A DNA stretch of 64,000 nt from Ciona savignyi (lineage: Eukaryota > Chordata > Ascidiacea > Phlebobranchia > Cionidae): NCBI GenBank assembly GCA_000149265.1, contig CH002954.1, forward strand, positions 440,853-504,852, given 5' to 3'. Both the position numbers and the translations under genes were made by a program. The notes under the pieces are model-generated. The model was not told the origin of the DNA and made no database searches. It saw only the letters and a program-made list of their open reading frames with translations. Shown here piece by piece: positions 53,751-64,000 of this stretch. Within the stretch, counting starts at the first letter, position 1, and each line of letters begins with the position of its first letter.

Positions 53751-56064
53751 GTTCGGAAAAGCGGTTTTGGTACCTGCAACCCTTCGGCTGAACGGCGACA
53801 CTAAACCACTAAACTAATATGTCGTCCGGGTTGGAATGAGAATTTAGTTTTATGGCCTAATGGATAAAGTGACCAATTCATAAAAATGCTCTTACTAATT
53901 CATAAAAACAGACTTACTAACGGCTTCACGGATTCGAAATTTGTAGTTTAAACATACATTAGTCGTTTGGGCATATAATCACGACGACCGATTCATGTAC
54001 ATTTCATATAAAAAGGGCCTTGTTAGCGATCACATTAAGGATTCAAAATAAAAAAGTTAAATAAAAGGCAGACTCGTGACCATAAACCAGTCGACAGAAT
54101 TTTATTTAACTTCATTGTTATTTTATGCTAGATAACTCCGTTCTTTTTTAAATCTTTATAGGACGGTTCCATTGTAAAAATTTGGAACAAAATGAATTTA
54201 TATAACTAAATTTATTAAATGTTAACGTGTAAAGCGTACGGTATGGACTGGCCGTATTGCCACACTGTTACCATCCTGAACCATATTAGTCCATTCGCAT
54301 TGTTGTCAATTCATGACTCTGATGCATCCAAATAACGTATGTCTTAAGTGGCATCTAAGTGTATTTTCTTATTAAAAGTTTAGTTGTATGAACTCTTGTG
54401 CTCTCGTCTATCTGTCGGAGAAGTCAGATGTTTTATCTTATCTGTGCGTACAGAAATGTCAGATTTCCGCATTCGTCAAACTGCAGGAATGTCTGAAACA
54501 TATACACCACACTACAATATCTCTGGGGGTAATCTTGTGATTTTCCACGTGATAACTTTTTCGCGTCTTTCCTATCACGGCCATAAAACATGAATATTTA
54601 GGGAGAAATGGCGATATATATTTCGAAGTGAAGGCAAGGGTAAGAGAGTTCATATGCGCCATCTATCCGCTGGAGGCGTGATTGAGTAATTCCCGGTTAA
54701 ACTTTAAACGTTCAAAGACTTCCGTACTATAGCCCAGAATCCCAAAGCCAATTAGTGTATTTGAAATTAGTTATTTTTTAAATATTATATTTTTGTAAGT
54801 TTATGTGTCTATCCCGGTCAAAACCAATTTAAGATACATCACAATACAATGTGGTTAAAGGGCGAGCAAGAACAATTATGTTGAATAAACATGCCTGGTT
54901 AATACAAAACCAAGAATCTCAGGTCTGACACCAAGCAGAATAAACACTAAACAAATTTTTTCTTCGAAGTTTATTTTATGGCGTATAAATTAGGGCTCGC
55001 TTTGAATAAAGAACATACAAAATGACGATTCCTTTTGCGAAAATAAATAAAGAAAACTTGATAGGTGCCTGTTGTTAAATATACAATACAGGGTTTGAAA
55101 GGCGAAGAAAAATAAAATGAAAAAGTGAAAGAGAAACTACTCAAAGGGAACAGAAAGAAAGATGTGCTGCAGCCTAGTAGCGGGCATATGCTGAATGTAA
55201 GGACCATTTTAATGGGTTTAACCCACTGTTGTAAAGCAGAGAACAAACGGTGACGAGTTATACAGCGCAATACAGCGGAATAATTTACCCTTGAAATATA
55301 AGTTGTTTTAAAAACGTAAATCATAAAACATTTTAAATACTTTATCGTTAACTAACATTTAACATAAACTGCAGTGCTGTGTGGTGCAGCGTCACGATTT
55401 AAAGGTTTACAAATCATTACAACTTGTACAATACAGTGGAAACGAGAAATAAAATCCGTCGGGGTCACCACTGTAGAGAAGCTTTGGCCTAGTATAAAAA
55501 CATCAAGCGATTCTTCGCTAGTTATGGCAGTTTTACGATAGAATTAAAAGCAAAAACACAAGAAACAGGCAAGAAACGAGTTTATCTTGTTTAGAAGCAG
55601 CACCGGCTCATTCTTTGGCGCCAAGTCCTCATTTTTGAACGTTTTGCTTGCGTCATGTCACAGTTATAGCACCTCTATGTGTCTGCAATGGATAAACAGA
55701 TGTTATTGTACAAATACCAGATGACATGTTTAAAATACCAGATGACATGTTTAAAAATGTATTGCACTCCTTTACAGTTTACACCAGAGGATTGTTCTTT
55801 TAGTGTATATGTTTATATATATTTATTGATTTCGGTTATTGCGGTAAAATGTGTGAAACTATCTATTTAAGATGTTTTTGTGCAAATTTTTATATATCAA
55901 CTTGTAATTATACAACTAACTAGTTTCTACTTAACCAAACGGAATATAAATTTCTTACAATACATTTTGTTAAAAGCATAAAACACGCAATCGTAAACTA
56001 GTATGAACATACCACCATATTGCCGGTATGTTGCATCTTAACAATGATGTTTGATAACCCTTTT

Positions 56065-59000
56065 TTAAATATTGTTATTAATGAAGCTACCTTTGCACAT
56101 GTAGTCCATGTCGGAAAAGAAGACCATTTCCTGTGAGAAAATGTAGAAACCGAGCCGACCGCCAGCGAATGTTTTGTCGTACATCGGCCCAGAGTCCACC
56201 AGCAGGTCCTTGCCTTCGTACATAGTAACCCTGAAAATAAACATTTTCAGTTAACAATGTCTGGAAGAATTAAATAATTAATTAAGACATTTAAACTAAA
56301 AATTTCGGGAAAACTCATAAGTAATAGGTTTTTGAAACATTTTTTTTATTGAGACATGTCATTAAAAATGATTATGAAAAGCTAAAATTAAGTTAATTGA
56401 AATCTTACCCAGCAATGTTACACGTATATATTGTAAGTGAACAAGGACGAAAAAATATTAGAATTTAAATCAAGAGTTAGATTTTGGGCATAACGCATAA
56501 AGTGACAGGTTACAAAAATGTTTTTTTTTCTTATTATTACTAAATGTTTTATTACTAAATAATTTTGAAAAGATATATATTTAGACTTTAAAAAAAATAT
56601 ATATATAAGTTGAAATTTTACCTGATGTAACCCGTGGTTGGTCTATGCTGAAGTGTCCAGCGGTAAGCTGTGAAATCTTTCCATCCCCGGTGCATATCGT
56701 CATACCACAACGTGCGGACCTTGAGATTAAATTTAATCGTTAAACTAGGGTTAACTTTTAAAATATAATTAACTTTTATAGTTAAACTAGGGTTAAGTGT
56801 TAAAATATAATTAACTTTTATGGTTAAACTTTGGTTAACTTTTAAAATATAATTAACTTTTATAGTTAAACTAGGGTTAAGTGTTAAAATATAATTAACT
56901 TTTATGGTTAAACTTTGGTTAACTTTTAAAATATAATTAACTTTAATGGTTAAACTGTGGTTAACTTTTAAAATATAATTAACTTTTATGGTGAAACTTT
57001 AGTTAAGTTTTAAAATATAATTAAATTTTAAATTATGGTTAACTTTTAGACAGTTTAACGTTTGAACTATGGTTAATTTTTAAACTATGTTTACCGTTTA
57101 AAATATGATTAACTTTTATGTTTTTTCCACTCTAAATTTGTACGTTTTTTAATCGACACAGTGGAGGCTTTAACGTGATTACGTTAAAGCACAAAGTAAG
57201 ATGGTAAATACTGCTTTTACGGTGCTTACAATTAGAAAGGAGGAAGGTAAAACCACCATTGGCATTTATTTTGCACATTATCGGTTTTCTAACGACCCGT
57301 AACGGCAGAATAACAAAGTAACTGACAGTTTGGCTAAAGATAAAATTACATAGTAAAGCTGTGGAAACGAACTGATAAATTGCAGGCATTGTTTGGAAAT
57401 TTGATGCACATCTATCGGTTAAAGTGTATTCCGGTTGAAAGAATATGCAGGTGTTGGCAATATTGCGTTCTTGTTGTTTTACTTTTACAGGTCAAGTTTT
57501 AACTTCCGGTGGGTTATGCCGCACCGATCAGTATATATTTGCTTGCAAGTGTAATGACACGGAGTTTGACTGTTAAGTTATGCCAAAGACGTTATACTGG
57601 CAACACTCTGCGACCGCCGTCTGCTAGCAGAGTTGACGGAGTGGAAAATCCAACTTCGCGGCGTTGCTAATGGAATTTGAGGTAAACATAATTGCATGCT
57701 TGCAGATATAATCACGCACGGTTTAAAACGCTTTCTGTGTGGAATGTATTTAATCCGGATATCGCAAAGACGAAGTTGTGTACTAATAGTTGCAAACAAG
57801 ACTGAAATTTACAGTGCGAAATTTAATTATCCGTCCATCAGTCAGTGCCGTGTATTGAGAATTATCTTGAACGTGAGTTTTATCAAAACCGCCGCACTTT
57901 TTCGGGGACAATTAAGCACGGAATCACACATAATTGAAGGATATTCTCTTCCACGTTATTTGTTGTACCAACTATATTTCAACGCATTGGCGTGATAAGA
58001 TGAATAAACCAAGATTTCGAAATAATTTGTTCGCCCACGCATTTAAACTAGTTTTAGGAAGGTTATCAACTAAATCACCTGGTCTTGTGTATCGCCGGTA
58101 TTCCACAAAGCGTTTCTCAATGCCTCTCCCGGTCCGGTGGTAGAATTAACAACCTGAAAAACAAAACAAGTTTTAAGTAATTTCGACGCCATGCGGAATA
58201 TATCGTATTATTATCATAATAACTTAATCTTCAGTTTTAAGAAGATTTCAATACAGTTACTGTTAACACACAACTTGTGAGCAGCTGTTCGTGATAGTTC
58301 GACGTGATAAAAGCTATTAGCAAAGCGACTGGTGTTAACGTAATACGATCAGCTTTGTTAAAACGCAAGGAAAATGAGATTGAACTCCCTCAATCTAGAT
58401 TAAAATACCATCTCTGTTTTGTGTTATAATGCCTTTTGCTGTTAGGCTCAAATATTGGATTTCGCGGTTTCCTTGTTGGCCATACTTCAACGCTTAATTT
58501 TATTAACTCAGCAAAAGCACTTCATAACTCTTAAATCCAATTAAAGATGCTTCGAATTCCATACCTTGACTTGCAAAGCACCGTATCCATGGGCTAAAGT
58601 CGGGCTGCTCTCCCAGTAGGTCTGTGACACTTGCTTCCACATCACAACGTAGAATTTGCTCGAAGACTGGTAGCCGAATACGAATCCTGCGTAATCGTCG
58701 TCCTTTCCAGTATTGACAAAGAATGTTCCGCTGAAATCGACCGCTTGAAACCGGTCCATGCCTGTTAAAGAATATAAGTAAAATATCATCACTAAATAAT
58801 AATAAAATCGCAATAAATGTAGTTGTAAGTGACTGTTTGTTTAGTTTACGTTCAGACTGAGCATTTAGCACTGGGCTTCGAACGTAGTACCATTGCGACC
58901 CGTCAAGGGCCTTTTTTCCCTGATGTATGTTTTTACCGGGATATTTGCTGATGGCGCGTTACCATTACCGTTTATTTTATTTTATATGAATCGGTCCCTA

Positions 59001-62000
59001 ACCATTCGGCAACACGCCGTTCTTGACTTACCTATTGCCAGGCCTGGGTCGCAGTTTTTGGTTTGGATCAATTCCTTCCCTCTATGTCTCACGACCCACT
59101 TTGGATCAGTCTGTGCAACGCCCTTGGGGTCAAGCGGGATCATGTCGAACCGTCGGAAATCGGTGACGCTGATCTGATGGTTAAGAGGACAAGCGTCTTT
59201 TGCGTCCGGGATATTGTCACCGTCGAAGTCGCCTTCGCACGCGTCGCCTCTACCGTTTCCTGGAAAGTGAAGGGGTGAGACCTATACAAAAAACGGTCCA
59301 ATTGACATCCTGGGTTCAAAACTCGCCTCGGTAAAAAAATGAGAGATTAATGTTTGTAGTATTATTGGTAAAATAGCAGAGATGAACAGATATCCAAGAT
59401 GATATTCGTGATTTAATTAGTACAAATATTAAAGGTGTTATTTGCAATTAGTAGAAACAAAGATGATATTTCCCATTTAATTTGGTAAAAAGATCACAGG
59501 TATTTAAATATCTAAAACGATAACGTCAATTTATTCGGTATAAACTCAAAAATTTGCAATTTATTTAATGGAAATTTAATTAAGGTATAACTAAAGACTA
59601 AATCGATTTAATTTTTTTAAAGATATTATTCGCCATTTAATTGATAGACTTATCAGAGATAATTAAATATCCAAAACAATATTTGCAATTTATTTGGTAA
59701 AAATTTAAGAGTTACTTTAAAACACTCACCATCAGTATCTAGTTGGCTTGGGTTGACCACAAGTCTGCAGTTGTCACGGTTGTCAGGAATACCATCATCA
59801 TCATCGTCGTTATCACAGGCATCACCTGGAGAAATTGTTTGGATGAATTTCTATTGAGTTTTCCCTTAAATCAGGGCTTCCCAAACTTTTCGCGACTCCT
59901 TTGAATCTATTAATATTTTCTGCACCCCCTTTTTCTGTTTAATATTCCTAACTTCTATATAGACTTTTCCGTTAAACTATCCTGTCACAGGTAGTATGTT
60001 TAAGGGCGGGATAGGTTGGTTTTTGAATGGATAAGTTGTTTTTTATAAAACGTTACGAAAACAACCGTTGGTATAAGGAGTGTTGGGAGAGTTCCCAAAC
60101 CGTCATTGGAATTATAGGTTGGTGAGCGATATTACAACCAGCAGCGAGTTGCACGTACCTATACCGTCGTTATCGTGATCAGCTTGATTTGAATTGGCGA
60201 TGTAGGGACAGTTGTCTAGGTTGTTCTGGATTCCGTCTTCGTCGATATCAAGGTTCGAATCGCAAGCGTCGCCTACTTTATCGGAATCACGATCGTTCTA
60301 TAGAAATAACATTATATTACATAACTATTAATTTCTATGATGGTGATTACATCAAATAAATGGCGGAATGTTAAGTGTTTGGTAAATCAAGTAAACGCCG
60401 GAAAAATGTTTAAGAATGAAACTAGCAGGATATTATCAAAATGTGGACATGCCAAAAGTTTATTTTTTCATAAAATTTTTTTTCCAAAAAATAAAAAAAT
60501 TAAATTTAAAGTTGAATACAATTTAAACAATATTAAACCTGTGTGGGGTTGTGAACTAATGGACAATTGTCACAGGCGTCCCCGACTCCATCGTTGTCAC
60601 TGTCAACCTGATCGAAGTTGTAAACGTAGACGCAGTTGTCAAAGTCGTTTTCAATTGCTGGAAATAAAGTTGCATTTTACGATACTTATGTACAGTCTCT
60701 TTAACCAAATCTATAGAAAATACATTGTTTCAAAACTACTATAATTATTATAACATCTATTTTGGTTCGTGTTGCCGAATGGTTAACGCGACCGGTTCAT
60801 ATATATGCCAATTTCTCTATACAAGTGGTCTTCGTGAAAAGCCCATAATGGATTCGAAACTTATTCTAGTAAAATAAACAAAAAACATTCATTTTTAAAG
60901 TTATGCTTTCAGCTGTGTTACTGGTGGTTACAATTTATAAATCTGAAGGCTTAAACTTACAGTCTCCATCTATGTCAATGGAGCAGGCGTCGCCCTGCCC
61001 GTTCCCATCAGTATCGTGCTGGTCGGCGTTCCTGTCGTGCACGCAGTTGTCGCACATGTCACCCACACCGTCTCGGTCAACGTCAGATTGAGTGGGGTTG
61101 TATATGAACTGGCAGTTGTCCTACGTTTGGAAAGAAAAAAGGTTAAACTTTGGACATTGTTCAAGCGTAATGGATTTAAGTAGATTGACTAAAATTACAG
61201 TTAAACCATTGTAAAAATGAGTGACCTCTTCTGTATGTGAATATTAGTTTATTTATTATTTGCCTTAGTATGTAGAACCAAGAAGTAAAAAAGTATAATA
61301 CAGGAGCAGAAAATAAAAGAAAAACAAACAGTCGTTATAACACGCCATCAAAAAAAGGATAAATCAAACTGCCGTGTTTTTTGATAGACACATTTCAAAT
61401 GGCCCACCGAGGGCGTATCTTTTACTTGATAAACTTCTCAAGATATACACGACACTGTCATAATATGGCATTCCACAAAGGTTATTCAGTACTGAGTAAA
61501 TGGAACTGTTTTGAAAAACCTTCTAAAGCCTTGACAATGTCGCCTTTGGACGGCGTTTCAGGCGTGAAATGAATTGTCACTTAAAAGCAGACCTTCCCTG
61601 CAGTATAACGCTACACATTAACCCACCGTTCGTGACTGAAATCGAGCGTGCAAAGGGCATTAAAGACTGGCACGAAAACTAATCTGGCATTCGGAAAATA
61701 CGTCAAAGGGCCGAGAATACAACCGGCTACAACTACAAAGGATATGGTTGCTTACATATGACATTCAATGACGATAGCAGAACTACTAGTTAACCCTTTT
61801 AACCGCCGGCAAAATAAATTTAGACATGTCGAGAGATGGTGGGATAGTTTGCTTAACTGGTCTGAGTTTCGAACGCATAATGGGTTCGTTGCTGAAACTG
61901 TTCGTCAAACATGTAAGCGGAAACAGCCCCATTAACCGATGGGAAAATATATTTCAACATGTCAATAGAAATGGTGTGATAATTTGTATTCTTACCTGTT

Positions 62001-63952
62001 CGTCATATATGTTGTCGTTGTCATCATCGCGGTCGCAAGCATCGCCCTGTCCGTCTTCATCTGCGTCTTCCTGGCCGCTGTTGGGTGTTTTTATGCAGTT
62101 GTCCTTTTTGCAGGTAACCTGTGGCGACAATATTTAGTTATACATCAACTCGTGTGTTTTATCAACTCGTGTGTTTTGTGTAATTATACGTTTTTTGTGT
62201 TCTACTGTAAGCCTGTAAGGTAAAAGTCAAACATTTGTTATTCGTTTATGTTTTTTGGTTCGGCACAATGTTAAAATCTGGCAGTTTAATAGTCTCGGAA
62301 ATTAAGGTTTCTTGACGTATGTCCTTGTTTTAATGCCCGCTGAAAGTTTGAGGATAAAAATAAGCATGTTACCCGCGTTACATGGTTAAACAGTGAAATT
62401 CTTATTAAAAGCCTGGAATAATAACGAACCAATGTCGATCACTCGCTATTTTGCAATAATTTCGTTCAAAGTAGACAAATCAAATGCGCTCACCTCTGTG
62501 TTATTGCTCTGGCACGTAATCTGAACGTCAGCCCAACCGTCCGAGTCTTTGTCGTCGGAACACACCAGAGTATCGCATTTAGAGCAAGATGCATAACCAG
62601 GTCGACACTAAGGGAAAAATAATTACATGTATGGGCATACTTTTTACAGGTAAAAGTAGCGAAAACTAATTACGAGTTTGAACATACTGTTTAAGAGTAA
62701 CATTAGAGAATTAATTACAATCAGAATGGACTTACTGTTTAAAAGTAAGATAAAGCGAAAATTAATAACATGTTTGGACATACTATTTAAAAGTAAAATT
62801 AGTAAAAGATAATTGCATATTTTCCCCCTGTTTGGAAGAAAAATGAAGTTGTTTTTCAGGCGAAGTGAAATTCGATTTGGAGGAATTTTAACGCGTCGCC
62901 CGCCCCCGAATTCTATGCTAATTAGGGAACAAACATCCTGGCGCCGCACGGAAGTTTGAAACGTGAAGCGAAAACATCCACATTTGAACAAAAAGCTGGA
63001 GAAACGCATTGACAAAGGCCGGAGTGTTGAAACTACTCCAGCGCGTAGCGAGACTATCTTGAGTAATCACGATCCGTATGATACTATACACACGTCGACC
63101 CACGCTTGGAATTTTGTTTGTGTTGAAAATCTTCTCCCAACGGTATTGTAAAATCAAGGTCGACGAAACCACGTTACCCTTAATTACCATACGGTGGTTT
63201 CTATGTTTTGAAATCACAGAAATGATATCTATTGCCATTTTGCACACAGTGAAATATAATACGGACTGTTTAAACCTTGGCACACGATAACACTTCTACA
63301 GTGAAGTGGTCTGTCTACCAGTAGCGACCCCGTGGTAAGTACGCTACTTGGGCCTGTTCAGATAATAAGAGTGTTTTCCCCAAGTTCAAGCGAGTCTTTA
63401 CCTTGCATGTGAATGGCGGGTGAACCGTCTTTCCAAGGAAAATGCAGTCCGAGTTCTCGGGGCAGGGGTTTTCCCCATCCGTGCAAGGGTTCGATAAAAC
63501 ACACACTTGCTTATGTGCTCGAGCGTAGTTCACACCTACACCAGATTCGACGTTTCCTGAAAGACAATGTCCAAATATTAACCAAAAATTCTAATGATAT
63601 ACACGTAAGAAAAATATCTAGCTTAATAAAAAACAATCTTATGGTGCACAATGTTGCTTCAATCAAGTAGATAAATCAGTTAAACAAAGATTAAAATAAT
63701 GAAAAGTGTTCATTATCCTGTTATTATTCCGTTGACAGGCTGTGAGCACGTAGTGAGGAATGTCCGTCTTTTAACGCCCTTCTAATCCGTCTGGACCAAA
63801 CATGAGTATACTATATCCTAACATAACGCCATAATTCTAATATACGCACCTTTGTAACCAGACGGGCATGGTAGACACGAGTAACCGGGGAATTGGTTCT
63901 GGCAGCGGTGTGTACCTTGGTAATGGAAGCACGCGTCGGCGACCAAAGCGCA
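56065..63952 (-). CDS. THBS: Thrombospondin, subgroup A type (C-terminal part; 5' end outside window)
   Basis: Thirteen minus-strand exons: 63850-63952, 63402-63556, 62494-62607, 61996-62118, 60961-61120, 60539-60657, 60159-60297, 59730-59825, 59032-59259, 58565-58761, 58079-58153, 56622-56719 and 56065-56230, giving 590 residues in one frame with consistent phases. In order: an EGF-like module ([12 protein letters not shown]...[10 protein letters not shown]), another EGF-like module ([11 protein letters not shown]...FTCKCRPGYA), the calcium-binding type 3 wire with many DxDxDG motifs, then the L-lectin-like C-terminal domain ([56 protein letters not shown]). Thrombospondins are secreted oligomeric calcium-binding matrix glycoproteins that bind integrins and CD47-like receptors. 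RGD in GRGDACEGD lies where vertebrate THBS1 has its integrin site. The EGF spacing is that of THBS1/2. The end reads [12 protein letters not shown], longer than usual. Coiled coil, type 1 repeats and N-domain should lie beyond 64000. Confidence 0.96.
56725..57115. repeat. Intronic minisatellite, ~42-bp unit
   Basis: About nine units of ggttaacttttaaaatataa then ttaacttttatggttaaact with substitutions. It starts within ten bases of the 3' splice site of the thrombospondin exon 56622-56719 on the gene's strand, so it replaces the sequence where the polypyrimidine tract and branch point would be. Confidence 0.85.
59283..59340 (+). repeat. SINE-B fragment
   Basis: Only the 3' half: tatacaaaaaacggtccaat, cctgggttcaaaactcgcct, cggtaaaaaaa. 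In the thrombospondin intron upstream of exon 59032-59259. Confidence 0.6.
60764..60876 (+). repeat. SINE-B copy
   Basis: gttcgtgttgccgaatggtt, aacgcgaccggttcatatat, agcccataatggattcgaaa and a gtaaaataaa tail. Lies in a thrombospondin intron, opposite to the gene. Confidence 0.7.
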
Positions 63953-64000
63953 CTGCAAAATAGGATTTGTTTAAACACACGTTGCTGCATCCGAAATGCA

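Larger units (their letters stand above)
50760..56064. other. Intergenic, AT-rich with repeats; no gene seen
   Basis: Contains MITE-C (51221-51410), SINE-A copies (51655; a worn copy near 54490-54600; a head fragment near 53760-53820), a SINE-B pair (53540, 53658) and AT-rich sequence including a TA-rich stretch at 51895-52090. Two genes converge here (LITAF-domain on plus, thrombospondin on minus), so it holds both 3' UTRs. Confidence 0.55.

Noticed and set aside
59872-60110. Possible hAT-like element (cagggcttcccaaac start, gagttcccaaacc near the other side)
   Set aside because: No target duplication or exact second terminus could be found; left unannotated.

Overview
This is a eukaryotic genomic window. 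It is AT-rich, its genes are split into many small exons with GT-AG introns, and it is crowded with short interspersed repeats and MITEs. The gene set is metazoan: a thrombospondin, an MS4A-like four-pass protein, a Ly6/uPAR protein, an LRR-Ig receptor, a LITAF-domain protein and a sororin-like protein. That mix, the compact exons and the repeat types suggest an invertebrate chordate, most likely an ascidian tunicate of the Ciona type. The organism call is inference. Gene models were built by eye from reading frame, splice signals, intron phase and domain patterns; none was checked by search or transcript data.

Layout. 1-4925: repeats only. 4926-10128 (-): complete five-exon gene for a secreted, probably GPI-anchored protein with two Ly6/uPAR domains. 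10129-16450: repeats. 16451-19558 (+): two-exon sororin-like gene whose intron holds two hAT-type MITEs in opposite orientation and whose 3' flank is a minisatellite. 21535-25367 (-): complete seven-exon MS4A-like gene. 25380-33029: repeats, including an 830-bp hAT element and a foldback element. 33030-36418 (-): 5'-truncated L1-type LINE, decayed, with a 100-base assembly gap. 37151-45451 (+): nine-exon receptor gene (signal peptide, LRR-NT, LRRs, LRR-CT, Ig-like domains, one membrane helix, short tail). 45452-50246: repeats. 50247-50759 (+): single-exon LITAF-domain gene. 50760-56064: repeats. 56065-63952 (-): the 3' thirteen exons of a subgroup A thrombospondin, running off the right edge.

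The genes do not form a pathway; they are neighbours rather than an operon. Four encode secreted or surface proteins (Ly6/uPAR, MS4A-like, LRR-Ig, thrombospondin), one an endosomal membrane-associated protein (LITAF) and one a cohesin regulator (sororin-like).

The repeat landscape is the other main content: about twenty copies of a tRNA-derived SINE of roughly 300-350 bp (SINE-A here), many copies of a shorter tRNA-like SINE of about 115 bp (SINE-B), a ~200-bp G-rich/C-rich ended MITE (MITE-C), several hAT-type MITEs with clear 8-bp target duplications, a foldback family with 9-bp duplications, a probable solo LTR and several intronic minisatellites. I found no CRISPR array, rRNA or functional tRNA gene.
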